This document shows positions 24,828 through 32,845 of a DNA stretch of 47,721 nucleotides, piece by piece. Origin of the DNA: JBOHRN01 sp050732775 (GTDB lineage: Bacteria > Gemmatimonadota > Gemmatimonadetes > Longimicrobiales > Longimicrobiaceae); NCBI GenBank assembly GCA_050732775.1, contig JBOHRN010000028.1, positions 1 to 47,721 on the forward strand. Reading direction: 5' to 3'. Numbering within the stretch: position 1 is the first letter of the stretch; each line of letters opens with the position of its first letter. Position numbers and translations under genes: made by a program. The notes under the pieces were generated by a model that saw only the letters and a list, made by a program, of their open reading frames with translations, was not told where the DNA came from and made no database searches.

Positions 24828-25595
24828 GTGCCCCAACCATTTGTCGCTGACGCCGCCGTGCGCGAAATCCGCCGGCTTCCGGGGTATCCGCGCCTCCGGG
24901 TGGTCGATTTGAGCTGCGGCCGGGGCGAGATACTGTCGGCACTGGCCCGGGACGGGTGTACGGTCCGGGGCAGCCACTACCGGGCGGACGACTACAAGCT
25001 GCGAGACTCTGAAGAGCCCATCCACCTAAAGGGCATCCCCGTGGACGAGGGGGTCGACCTGATGAAGCCGCTGCCCTACGACGCGAGCTCTTTCGAGGTG
25101 GTGATACTCACCGAAGTGGTCGAGCACCTCTTTAGCCACGCCCCGCTGATGCACGAAGTGGGGCGCGTCCTGAAGCCGGGGGGCTGGCTGGTGCTAAGCA
25201 CCCCCAACTTGCACCGCCTGCACTCTCGCTGGCACTTTTTCTGGACCGGAACCCACAAACTCATCCGCCGGAGGGTGGGGTGGGACCTATCCCCGGACGA
25301 CCTCTACGCCTACCATATCGGCCCGGTCGACTTCCCGCTCCTGCACACCGTCCTGTACCAGGCGGGTTTGAAGGTCGGGAGGGTTTCCTTTACCCGCTTT
25401 AAACCGAGGCACGGCTGGTTGCTCCTGCTCTATCCGCTGATCTGGTTCGCCACCCGGCTGGAGGTGCGAAGCTGGGGAAGAGTGGGGGCGCGGCGAGAGG
25501 GGGAGGCCGATCTATTTCGCTGGCTGGTCCACCCCGCCCTGCTGGCCAGCGAACAGCTCTTGGTTACCGCCCGTAAACAGACGTCCGGCGTTTGA
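24828..25595 (+). CDS. SAM-dependent methyltransferase (class I)
   Basis: A 255-residue protein. The SAM motif is VVDLSCGRGEILSALA (about 25-40), motif II region VILTEVVEHLFSHAPLMHEVGRVLKPGGWLVLSTPN. The C-terminal half has a hydrophobic segment (GWLLLLYPLIWFATRLEV) like the methyltransferases that work on polyprenyl, sugar or lipid substrates. The substrate cannot be told. The GTG start lacks a clear Shine-Dalgarno sequence; the 139-base gap before it holds no other signal that I can identify. Confidence 0.85.
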   Translation: MPQPFVADAAVREIRRLPGYPRLRVVDLSCGRGEILSALARDGCTVRGSHYRADDYKLRDSEEPIHLKGIPVDEGVDLMKPLPYDASSFEVVILTEVVEHLFSHAPLMHEVGRVLKPGGWLVLSTPNLHRLHSRWHFFWTGTHKLIRRRVGWDLSPDDLYAYHIGPVDFPLLHTVLYQAGLKVGRVSFTRFKPRHGWLLLLYPLIWFATRLEVRSWGRVGARREGEADLFRWLVHPALLASEQLLVTARKQTSGV

Positions 25596-25662
25596 GCCGC
25601 ACTTCGCCGCCTGCGCGCCCTTGTTATCACCCGTTTCCTCTAAACCTTAAAGCCATTTAGCC

Positions 25663-26997
25663 ATGCCAGAACTCGAGCCCTTCATGGAGCAGCTGATCGA
25701 TCGCAACCCAGCCGAGGAGGAGTTCCACCAGGCGGTCCGGGAGGTGGCCGAAAAGGTGATCCCCTTCTTGGAAGACCACCCCGAGTACGTGCAGGCGCGG
25801 GTACTGGAGCGGCTGGTGGAGCCCGACCGAATGATCATTTTCCGGGTGGCGTGGGAAGACGACGGGGGAGAGGTGCACGTCAACCGCGGCTACCGGGTGC
25901 AGCACAGTAACGCCATCGGCCCTTACAAGGGCGGGCTTCGCTTCGACCCAGCGGTCAACTTGAGCGTGCTCAAATTCCTCGCTTTCGAACAGGTCCTCAA
26001 GAACTCCCTCACCACCCTCCCGATGGGTGGTGCCAAGGGTGGCTCGGACTTCAACCCCAAGGAGCGCTCCGACCGGGAGGTGGCTCGCTTCTGCCAGGCC
26101 TTCATGGGCGAGCTCTTCCGGCACATCGGACGACACGTGGACGTACCCGCCGGAGATATCGGCGTGGGGACGCGCGAAATCGGCTACCTGTTCGGAACCT
26201 ACAAGCGTATCCAGAACGAGTTTACCGGCGCTCTCACCGGTAAGGGCCCGGCCTTCGGCGGTAGCTTGATCCGCACCGAAGCCACTGGCTACGGCTGCGT
26301 ATACTTCGCGCGCGAGATGCTGGACACCCGCGGCGAAGCCCTTGGGGGAAAGGTGTGCCTGGTCTCCGGCGCCGGCAACGTGGCTCTGTACGCAGCCGAA
26401 AAGCTGATCGAGTTCGGAGCCAAGGTGGCCACCCTCTCGGACCGGACCGGCACCCTGCACCTGGAGCGGGGGATCGGCGCCGATCGACTGGCCAAGATCA
26501 AGCAAGTCAAGGTGAAAGAGCGCGGCTCCCTGGGGGACTACGCCGACAGCGAAGGGCTCGACTTCCTGCCCGGCGAGACGCCGTGGAGTGTGCCGTGCGA
26601 CGCGGCCTTCCCCTGCGCCACCCAGAACGAGATCGACCGGGACGCGGCCCGGGAGCTACTCGGCAACGGGTGCGAGTTGATCTCCGAGGGCGCCAACATG
26701 CCTGCCAGCCACGACGCCGCCCGCGCCTTCGAGGACGCCGGCATCCTGTACGGGCCGGGTAAGGCGGCCAACGCGGGCGGAGTGGCCATCTCCGGACTGG
26801 AGCTCACCCAAAACGCCATGCGGCTAACCTGGACCCGCGACGAGGTGGACGAGCGGCTTCAAAAGATTATGAAACGCATCCACGAGCAGTGCTCGGAGCA
26901 CGGCCGGGAGAAGGGCCGCATCAACTACGTGAAAGGCGCCAACATCGCGGGCTTTATCAAGGTGGCCGACGCCATGTTGGCGTACGGGGTGATGTAG
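25663..26997 (+). CDS. gdhA: NADP-type glutamate dehydrogenase
   Basis: A 444-residue hexameric-type glutamate dehydrogenase joining ammonium to 2-oxoglutarate. The substrate lysines are in place: K89 (GPYKGGLRFDP), K113 (FEQVLKN) and catalytic K125 (PMGGAKGGSDFNP). GDIGVGTREIGYLFGTYKR and TGYGCVYFAREML are typical of the small (about 450-residue) NADP class; the cofactor domain contains VSGAGNVALYAAEKL. It stands 55 bases before the aldehyde dehydrogenase gene on the same strand, so both may share a transcript. No Shine-Dalgarno sequence precedes the ATG. Confidence 0.95.
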   Translation: MPELEPFMEQLIDRNPAEEEFHQAVREVAEKVIPFLEDHPEYVQARVLERLVEPDRMIIFRVAWEDDGGEVHVNRGYRVQHSNAIGPYKGGLRFDPAVNLSVLKFLAFEQVLKNSLTTLPMGGAKGGSDFNPKERSDREVARFCQAFMGELFRHIGRHVDVPAGDIGVGTREIGYLFGTYKRIQNEFTGALTGKGPAFGGSLIRTEATGYGCVYFAREMLDTRGEALGGKVCLVSGAGNVALYAAEKLIEFGAKVATLSDRTGTLHLERGIGADRLAKIKQVKVKERGSLGDYADSEGLDFLPGETPWSVPCDAAFPCATQNEIDRDAARELLGNGCELISEGANMPASHDAARAFEDAGILYGPGKAANAGGVAISGLELTQNAMRLTWTRDEVDERLQKIMKRIHEQCSEHGREKGRINYVKGANIAGFIKVADAMLAYGVM

Positions 26998-27052
26998 GAA
27001 CACTCCTTGCCCACTCGAGGTGCCGACCCCCGAACCTCCTAAACCGACCCCG

Positions 27053-28420
27053 ATGCCACAGACCGCCATCAACCCCGCCAGCGGCGACACCGTGCGAGAA
27101 GTCGCCGACACCACGCCGGAGGAGGCGTGCGCGCTGGTCGACGCGGCCCACGACGCTTTCCTGGAGTGGAGACGGACCGGCTTCGGGGAGCGGGCGGACC
27201 GCTTGCGAGCCGCCGCCAGTGTGCTGCGGGAGCGGTCCGGCGGGTACGCCCGCTTGATGGCCGAAGAGATGGGCAAACCGGTCTCCCAGGGTCGCGCCGA
27301 GGTGGAAAAGTGCGCCTGGGCGTGCGACTACTTCGCCGACCACGGCGAGGGCTTTCTACAGAGCGAGGAGGTTGAGACAGACGCCTCGCGCAGCTTCGTG
27401 AGCTACCAGCCCCTCGGAGTGATCTTGGCCGTGATGCCTTGGAACTTCCCCTTCTGGCAGGTTTTCCGCTTTGCCGCGCCCCACCTCATGGCCGGCAACG
27501 CGGGGGTCCTCAAGCACGCCTCCAATGTTCCCGGCTGCGCGCAAGCCATCGAGGAGGTCTTTCGCGAGGCCGGCTTCCCCCCGGGACTCTTCCGCGCCGT
27601 GTTCCTCGAAAGCGACGGCGTGGCCGGGGTTATCGACCACCCCAAGGTGCGCGCGGTGACCCTCACCGGTAGCGTGGGCGCGGGCAAGGCGGTGGCCGGG
27701 AAGGCCGGGTCGCTGGTAAAGAAGTCGGTGCTCGAGTTGGGCGGTAGCGACCCCTACCTGATCCTGGCAGACGCCGACCTGGAAGTCGCGGTGGAGACCT
27801 GTGTGCGCAGCCGGCTCATCAACTCGGGGCAGAGCTGCATAGCGGCCAAGCGGTTCGTGGTGGTAGAAGCGGTACTGGACCGCTTCACGGAGCTTTTCGT
27901 GCGGGGCATGAAGGCCGCCCGCGTGGGCGATCCCCAGGACGAGAAAACAGAGGTCGGTCCCTTGGCGCGGGCCGACTTGCGCGACCAGCTACACGAGCAG
28001 GTGGAAAAGAGCGTTGGGAGGGGCGCTCGCCTGCTCCTGGGAGGCGAGATTCCGGATGGCCCGGGGAGCTTTTACCCCCCCACCGTGCTCGCCGCTGTGA
28101 AACCCGGAGCGCCCGCGTATGAAGAGGAGCTCTTCGGGCCGGTGGCAGCCGTTATCGGCGTGCGGGACGAGGGAGAAGCCGTCCGGGTGGCCAACGACAC
28201 CAGCTTTGGCTTGGGGGCGGCTGTCTTTACCCGTGACCTGGAGCGGGGCGCCCGCCTAGCCGAGGAAGAGCTCGAGGCGGGCGCCTGCTTCGTGAACGGT
28301 CTGGTAAAGTCGGACCCGCGGCTCCCCTTCGGCGGGGTCAAGGAGAGCGGCTACGGCCGCGAATTGGCCCGCGCGGGTATGCTTGAGTTCGTGAACGCCA
28401 AGAGCGTATACGTGGCTTGA
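27053..28420 (+). CDS. succinate-semialdehyde dehydrogenase (ALDH family)
   Basis: A 455-residue aldehyde dehydrogenase. Active-site residues: N131 (MPWNFPFWQ), E228 (VLELGGSDPYL) and C262 (NSGQSCIAAKR); GSVGAGKAV is the cofactor motif. The length and INPASGDTV start match the Sad/YneI and cyanobacterial SSADH group that turns succinate semialdehyde into succinate. The ATG at 27053 begins where homologues begin; a GTG at 27020 would add 11 Pro-rich residues. Next to glutamate dehydrogenase it points to the 2-oxoglutarate/succinate node (GABA shunt or a 2-oxoglutarate decarboxylase bypass); no decarboxylase is in the window. Confidence 0.88.
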   Translation: MPQTAINPASGDTVREVADTTPEEACALVDAAHDAFLEWRRTGFGERADRLRAAASVLRERSGGYARLMAEEMGKPVSQGRAEVEKCAWACDYFADHGEGFLQSEEVETDASRSFVSYQPLGVILAVMPWNFPFWQVFRFAAPHLMAGNAGVLKHASNVPGCAQAIEEVFREAGFPPGLFRAVFLESDGVAGVIDHPKVRAVTLTGSVGAGKAVAGKAGSLVKKSVLELGGSDPYLILADADLEVAVETCVRSRLINSGQSCIAAKRFVVVEAVLDRFTELFVRGMKAARVGDPQDEKTEVGPLARADLRDQLHEQVEKSVGRGARLLLGGEIPDGPGSFYPPTVLAAVKPGAPAYEEELFGPVAAVIGVRDEGEAVRVANDTSFGLGAAVFTRDLERGARLAEEELEAGACFVNGLVKSDPRLPFGGVKESGYGRELARAGMLEFVNAKSVYVA

Positions 28421-28433
28421 GAAGGGTAAAGTA

Positions 28434-28700
28434 TCAAGCGCCGGGCGGGGGCGCGGTCTCCTTTTCGTACGCCTTCTCAGTGTAAACGATGGCGACCGGG
28501 TCGTCCTCGCGGATACCCTCCTCCTTGACGAAGAAGACCCGCACCAACCCCTCAGCCTCCTCTTCGTAAACTGCTTCGCGCTCCCCGCCCCCGATGACAC
28601 CTCGCAGGCACCCTTTCAGATCTTCATCGCCCGCGTGGGTGCGGATCTTTATGTAGCCCTGCTTCGCCAGGTTCTCCAGGACGGTCTGATAGCTGTCCAT
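28434..28700 (-). CDS. small hypothetical protein
   Basis: An 88-residue acidic protein. MDSYQTVLENLAKQGYIKI at the start suggests a helix, followed by beta strands (EGLVRVFFVKEEG, DPVAIVYTEK) and a Pro tail. It has no signal peptide or membrane segment. Family not recognised. It is convergent with the SSADH gene, 13 bases away. No strong Shine-Dalgarno sequence is seen, but codon use looks like that of real genes in this window. Confidence 0.6.
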   Translation of the reverse strand: MDSYQTVLENLAKQGYIKIRTHAGDEDLKGCLRGVIGGGEREAVYEEEAEGLVRVFFVKEEGIREDDPVAIVYTEKAYEKETAPPPGA

Positions 28701-28770
28701 GTGTCGCGCGGCACGAGAAAATGATGCTCTAGCGGTTAGCGGTAATCCTACCGCAAGAGACCTGCCTTGG

Positions 28771-29265
28771 CTACCCCCCGGTTAGCGCCCGCACCAGGAG
28801 CTCGGCCAACACCACGACCAACACCAGCATGAGAACCAAGGCGGCGACCACCGCCGCCCCCACCGCGAGTATCCACTTACGGCTGGCGCGGCGCGTGGCG
28901 TCGGGACTTTCGAGGTGCTCCTCGAGCAGCCGCAGGTTGCGTAGGTTGGCCTTGTAGCCAGCGTCGAACAGATCTCCCAGTACCGGCACCAAGCCAAAGA
29001 GGAGGTCGACGCCCACATTTGCGAGCATGCGCAGGAGGGTGAAGCCGGAGACGCGGTAGCGGAGCGCCTCCAGAACCAGGTAGCCCGAGAGGGTGGCGCC
29101 GAGGGCGTCGCCTACGCCGGGAACCAAACCGAACAGGGCGTCCCAGCCGAAGCGCCAGTTGGTGCCGGGGACGGGTATCGAGCTGTCCAGAAACCTCCCC
29201 AACCCGCGCAAGCGGCGCAGGCGGGGGGAGTCGGATCGGAGGGGTGCGGGTTCAGCCACGGTCAC
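28771..29265 (-). CDS. DUF4112 membrane protein
   Basis: A 164-residue protein. The DUF4112 signature is clear: LDSSIPVPGTNWRFGWDALFGLVPGVGD, then LLRMLANVGVDLLFGLVPVLGDLFDAGYKANLRNLRLLEEHL. A final hydrophobic helix (about 130-158, VVAALVLMLVLVVVLAELL) anchors it in the membrane. The function of DUF4112 is unknown. It reads in the same direction as the 88-residue gene 70 bases downstream. Confidence 0.9.
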   Translation of the reverse strand: MTVAEPAPLRSDSPRLRRLRGLGRFLDSSIPVPGTNWRFGWDALFGLVPGVGDALGATLSGYLVLEALRYRVSGFTLLRMLANVGVDLLFGLVPVLGDLFDAGYKANLRNLRLLEEHLESPDATRRASRKWILAVGAAVVAALVLMLVLVVVLAELLVRALTGG

Positions 29266-29387
29266 CGGACAAGATTTCCCCGGCCATTTGGAAATGCAAG
29301 CCGGGTTGGAATTTTCTACGGGCGAGCACGGCTCTTGCTGAGGGCATGAGGCGGACCCATCGCAACCCTTAAACTCCGGAGGAAGTC

Positions 29388-29675
29388 ATGCGCCCCGCAA
29401 GCACACTCTTAGCGGCCCTCTTTCTGCTGGCCCCCGTGGCCCTGGCCGCGCAGGAACCAGCGCCAGACACCTACCTCGAGGAAGACCCGCTGGAGCAGAT
29501 GGCCGAACAGGCGCCCGCGCCCGAGTTGGCTGGTGGGGGCGAGGATGAGGTGGCCGCTGCGGAGCTCCAGCCCGACACCGACGAAGCCGCCAACGTGCAG
29601 GATCCGCCGCGCAACTGGCTCTGGCTCATCCTCGGCATCGTGGTGGCAGGACTCCTCCTGGCGGCACTCTTGTAG
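29388..29675 (+). CDS. small exported protein with C-terminal membrane anchor
   Basis: A 95-residue protein with a good ribosome site (GGAGG six bases before ATG). Residues 1-21 are a signal peptide (LLAALFLLAPVALAAQE). An acidic Pro/Glu/Ala-rich middle (22-75) leads to the C-terminal membrane helix NWLWLILGIVVAGLLLAALL. The mature form would be a periplasmic acidic tail held by one helix. Family unknown. It is followed by an intrinsic terminator, so it is a single-gene unit. Confidence 0.75.
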   Translation: MRPASTLLAALFLLAPVALAAQEPAPDTYLEEDPLEQMAEQAPAPELAGGGEDEVAAAELQPDTDEAANVQDPPRNWLWLILGIVVAGLLLAALL

Positions 29676-29703
29676 CTGGGCGCAGCAAACACCGTCGCCA
29701 GCT

Positions 29704-29746
29704 CCGCGCGGCGGCTCTTCCCGCAAGGCCGCCGCGCGGCCTTTTC
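29704..29746 (+). terminator. intrinsic terminator after the small anchored protein
   Basis: CCGCGCGGCGGC 29704-29715 pairs perfectly with GCCGCCGCGCGG 29728-29739, followed by CCTTTT. It lies 28 bases after the stop codon. Confidence 0.85.
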
Positions 29747-30051
29747 ACTCCCACAAGCGGAACTGCCCGCCCGCGTCAGGCCGCCGGAAACTCGCGGTTG
29801 AGAGCGCTGGCGCGGTCGTCCTAGCTACAACAAACCCCTAAATATATTCGGTCTTTCTTCGGTATTTGTCAAGAGAGGGCTGGCCGGGGTGATCCCTTAA
29901 CCGGGTATTCATGTCCTCCAGAGAGGTCGGGAGAGGGCTGGACGAAACCCGGGACTAACCCATAAGTGATTGAATAACAAGCAGTTACGATATTGCACGC
30001 GGACGGTACGGGGGGTGCTTACTGGTAGGGGCGACTGAACGGAGGTGAGGC
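29747..30051. other. 305-base intergenic region, no protein gene seen
   Basis: No coding frame with protein-like composition. It contains an AT-rich island at 29832-29870, unusual for this GC-rich DNA, a promoter-like pair on the minus strand, and an 11-base direct repeat GAGAGGGCTGG at 29873-29883 and 29931-29941. The last bases hold the strong ribosome site CGGAGGTGAGGC of the next gene. Before it, TTGAAT...TATTGC around 29969-29995 is a weak plus-strand promoter candidate. Confidence 0.6.
29841..29872 (-). promoter_or_regulatory. orphan promoter candidate, minus strand
   Basis: On the minus strand a perfect TTGACA (29872-29867) is followed by an AT-rich block containing TATATT (29846-29841) at a spacing of 20, or overlapping hexamers at 17-18. 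No gene on the minus strand follows; transcription would run into the terminator hairpin at 29704-29746 and then antisense to the small anchored protein. Confidence 0.35.
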
Positions 30052-30291
30052 ATGGAAACCGCACGCAGGTTCTTGGAGTTGTACCCCGACCGGTTCGGCG
30101 CCTACCTAGCGCTGGAGAGGTCGTTGATGAGGTGTTACCTGGCCCGTGGAGGCAGCTTCGATGACTTTTGCCGGAGGGTGGCGCCGGTGTACCGTCTCCG
30201 CTTCGCCCCACTGCTCTGGGGCCGCGAGCCGGTCGCGCCGTGCGACCTGTGCGGGCAGCGGAGGGCTCAGTCGCCCAGCCGCGCCGCGTAG
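30052..30291 (+). CDS. small Cys-motif protein
   Basis: A 79-residue basic protein with one of the best ribosome sites in the window (CGGAGGTGAGGC before ATG). METARRFLELYPDRFGAYLALERSLMRCYLARGG reads as helices and FDDFCRRVAPVYRLRF follows. It ends with CDLCGQRR, a Cys-x-x-Cys that could bind zinc together with the earlier Cys residues. The family is not recognised; it may be a regulator or an adaptor. Its 3' end overlaps the convergent FMN reductase gene by 25 bases, which is unusual here. Confidence 0.65.
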   Translation: METARRFLELYPDRFGAYLALERSLMRCYLARGGSFDDFCRRVAPVYRLRFAPLLWGREPVAPCDLCGQRRAQSPSRAA

Positions 30292-30818
30292 TCCCGGAAA
30301 GCGACCAGAAAGTTGGCCAGAAAGTCACGCGTCGGCTGGTCCGCTAGCCGCCCATCCGTGAACTTGTTCCTGGCCGTGGCCACCTGCACGCCCGGATGGG
30401 GCATGGTGTGCGCCAACACGGACGCTAGTACGTCGCGGAGTTGGGTCTGGGCCCGGGCGGTACCCCCGGCCCCGCCAGAAGCGCCGATCATGGCCACCGG
30501 CTTGTCCACCAGGGGCGATTTGAAGGCGGGGCGTGACACCCAGTCGATGGCGTTCTTGAGCACACCCGACATCCCCCAGTTGTACTCGGGCACCGCCAGT
30601 AGCAGGGCGTCGGCGTCCGCGACCTTTTCCTTCAGTTCTGTGACCGGCCCGGGCCGCGCCTGGTCGCTGTCGCTGTCGGCGTTGTAGAGGGGGATGTCGG
30701 CCACCCGGTCCCAGATCTCGACCTCCATCCCGTCCGGGGCCAGCTCCGGGACGGCGCGAATCAGGGACCGGTTGAAGGAGTCCCTGCGGATACTGCCGGC
30801 GAATGCGAGTACGTGCAT
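30267..30818 (-). CDS. NADPH-dependent FMN reductase
   Basis: A 183-residue flavodoxin-fold reductase. The N-terminal phosphate loop is AFAGSIRRDSFNRSL and the flavin-binding motif is PEYNWGMSGVLKNAIDWVSRP, both typical of the ChrR/ArsH-like/azoreductase group (PF03358). Such enzymes reduce quinones, azo dyes, chromate or free FMN, often as protection against redox stress. The physiological substrate cannot be read from the sequence. It lies divergent from the Arg/Asp-rich secreted protein. Confidence 0.92.
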   Translation of the reverse strand: MHVLAFAGSIRRDSFNRSLIRAVPELAPDGMEVEIWDRVADIPLYNADSDSDQARPGPVTELKEKVADADALLLAVPEYNWGMSGVLKNAIDWVSRPAFKSPLVDKPVAMIGASGGAGGTARAQTQLRDVLASVLAHTMPHPGVQVATARNKFTDGRLADQPTRDFLANFLVAFRDYAARLGD

Positions 30819-30921
30819 GGTGTGACGGTTGTTGATGATGGATCGTCTTTAGTGCGAAGGAGTTGGACGCGGCTTTCGTGCCGCGGAGGCGGTGAATTCC
30901 TTACGACCAGAGGAGGGCATA

Positions 30922-31407
30922 ATGAAGAGCGTGACACTGTTGGTCGCCCTGGTGGCGGGCAGCGTGCTGGTGATGGCGCCGGGCGAATCGGCGGCGCAGG
31001 GACCGCCGGATTGGGTACGCGACCGGATTCCGGTCCAGCAAGAGCGGGACGGATGGGAGGATCGGGATGGTCGCGACGACGACCGCTGGGAGCGGCGCCG
31101 GGACCAGGGCGGACGCGTCGTGTGGGACCGGCGTAGAAGTCCTGATCAGCGCGTGGGACCGCCCTTCTGCCGCAACGGCCAGGGCCACCCCGTGCACGGC
31201 CGCGAATGGTGCGTGCGCAAGGGCTTCGGCCTGGGTGGGGGCTTGGCGGACGTGATCCGCCGGGGCCCGCGCCGTGACCAGGGCGGAGGTCCGATCTACG
31301 ACCGCCGGGGCGATATTCTGGACCGCCTGCCCATCCCGGGCCGCCGCGACCGGCCTGAGTGGGAGCGAGACCGGGACGACGACCGGCGCTGGCCGGATCG
31401 CCGCTAA
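30922..31407 (+). CDS. secreted Arg/Asp-rich low-complexity protein
   Basis: A 161-residue exported protein. The start at 30922 has AGAGGAGGG upstream and gives a signal peptide (MKSVTLLVALVAGSVLVMAPGESAAQ). The mature part alternates Arg and Asp/Glu (DRDGRDDDRWERRRDQGG, RPEWERDRDDDRRW) around a short Cys-containing centre (PPFCRNGQGHPVHGREWCVRKGFGLGG) that recurs in small secreted proteins of this type. Charge-alternating sequence of this kind is usually disordered and may bind polymers or the cell surface. Family name unknown. An intrinsic terminator follows. Confidence 0.75.
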   Translation: MKSVTLLVALVAGSVLVMAPGESAAQGPPDWVRDRIPVQQERDGWEDRDGRDDDRWERRRDQGGRVVWDRRRSPDQRVGPPFCRNGQGHPVHGREWCVRKGFGLGGGLADVIRRGPRRDQGGGPIYDRRGDILDRLPIPGRRDRPEWERDRDDDRRWPDRR

Positions 31408-31418
31408 CGGGCGTTCAC

Positions 31419-31451
31419 GAGGGGGGGCAGCGGCCCCCCCTCGGTTTTTTT
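31419..31451 (+). terminator. intrinsic terminator
   Basis: GAGGGGGGG 31419-31427 pairs with CCCCCCCTC 31434-31442, followed by GG and seven T. It ends the Arg/Asp-rich gene. Confidence 0.9.
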
Positions 31452-31562
31452 CACGGCGGAGTGAAGATTGACGCGCGGGGCGGGCTCGTGCGACTTCCAA
31501 AGAAGGCAGAGCTTAGGTACACAGCGCGGGGAGCATCAGACTAAATGACAAGGAAGAGCAAG

Positions 31563-32546
31563 ATGGAAGGTCGTTTTACTCAAGCGGTCTTTCTATTCGC
31601 CCTGGGTGCTTGTTTGATTGTGTTCGGCGCGAGCGCCTGCTCCCACGCTACGGCACTCGAAGAGCAAGCCGAGCTGGAGTTGGTCTTCCAATCCGGCTTC
31701 GAAGGATGCTTTGGCTATCCCGAAGAAGCCCATCGCAAGGTTACCGGCGCTGACCCGTCATTCACCGAGAAGAACGACTGGCAGGCTGATCTGGAGGGAC
31801 ATCGGGCCATATACGGCTTTTTCATCTTCTACGAAGGCGGAGACGCCTCCCAGCGATACGCCAGGCTCATCCCCGAGCCAGGGAACCCGACGAACACGGT
31901 GCTTCATGGCTGGCTGAACGAGGCCTACATCCCCTACGGCACCGGCCAGCTCAAAGGAAGGATTCAAGCCACGATCGATGGAACCGGTCTCAGGGAGGTC
32001 TACTTCAAACAGAGGATCTATCTGCCTTCCGACATGGAGGTGCTGGTCGAAGCCCCGGCAACCTTCCGCTGGCTGACCGTCCAGGAGTTTTGGAATAATC
32101 CGCCAGCCGAGCCTTACCCGTTCCGAATCTCGATCAATATCGTGAAGCCGAATGCGACCACCGACGGCATCTACTTCCGCGTCAACGGGCAGGTTAAGAT
32201 CCCCGATCAGCAGGAGGGGTGGGAGGACATCTGGAGCACGATGGACGACACGTTTCCCATACCGGTAGGAGAATGGATGACGCTGGAGACCAGGTTCAGA
32301 GAAGGGGACGCCGAGTCGGGCTATTTCCAGGTGATCGTTACGGATGCCTCGGGCAACTCCCATGAGGTCGCCGATGTGCACGACTTCACGCATCATCCGG
32401 ACGATCCGAGTCCCGACGGGCTGAGCAATTTCAACCCCATGAAGCTGTACACCTCCGAGCGACTGATCAACGCCATGCGCGACGCGGGAAGAACGCTTCA
32501 GCTCTATTGGGATGACATCGAATTCCGGCTTCGGACGGACCCATGA
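31563..32546 (+). CDS. lipoprotein with jelly-roll-like (polysaccharide-lyase-like) domain
   Basis: A 327-residue lipoprotein. The ATG at 31563 is chosen over 31545 because AGGAAG lies upstream; lipobox GASAC puts the lipid on Cys26. The mature domain (about 45-325) is beta-rich with YFKQRIYLPSDM, PVGEWMTLETRFREGD, GYFQVIVTDASG and the final YWDDIEFRL, a pattern of concanavalin-A-like jelly rolls such as polysaccharide lyases and glucanases. Catalytic residues cannot be assigned. Base composition is visibly less GC-rich than its neighbours, with more A/T at third positions, which suggests transfer from another genome. Confidence 0.7.
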   Translation: MEGRFTQAVFLFALGACLIVFGASACSHATALEEQAELELVFQSGFEGCFGYPEEAHRKVTGADPSFTEKNDWQADLEGHRAIYGFFIFYEGGDASQRYARLIPEPGNPTNTVLHGWLNEAYIPYGTGQLKGRIQATIDGTGLREVYFKQRIYLPSDMEVLVEAPATFRWLTVQEFWNNPPAEPYPFRISINIVKPNATTDGIYFRVNGQVKIPDQQEGWEDIWSTMDDTFPIPVGEWMTLETRFREGDAESGYFQVIVTDASGNSHEVADVHDFTHHPDDPSPDGLSNFNPMKLYTSERLINAMRDAGRTLQLYWDDIEFRLRTDP

Positions 32547-32648
32547 TGAACTTCATCATCTAGTCCTCCGACGAACGCGCGCCGCGCGGGGATTTCCGCT
32601 CCCGAGTTCATACCATTACGCTGGCGGGAGTAACGAAATAGCTGCCAA

Positions 32649-32700
32649 ATGCCCCCTTACACCGCTGTCCTCTTCGACCTCGACGACACTCGGTTCGGGG
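32649..32700 (+). pseudogene. 5' fragment of a HAD-family hydrolase
   Basis: An ATG at 32649 opens MPPYTAVLFDLDDTRFGDGG, the unmistakable N-terminus of a HAD phosphatase (nucleophile motif FDLDDT), but after about 17 codons the frame no longer resembles the family and runs into the M14 gene in another frame. The usual Leu after FDLDDT is Arg here. A remnant left by deletion; the rest of 32547-32845 holds no other recognisable gene. Confidence 0.6.
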
Positions 32701-32845
32701 ATGGCGGTTCTGCTCCTGGGTGGTCATCGCGACCCGTACCGGGAGCTGGGGGTCGTCGTTCCTACCTGCCCTCCGGCTTGCCGTCGCCTTACCAAACCCC
32801 CATACTGTCCTGCCGTTGGTTACATTCACCGCAGCCAACCGATCC

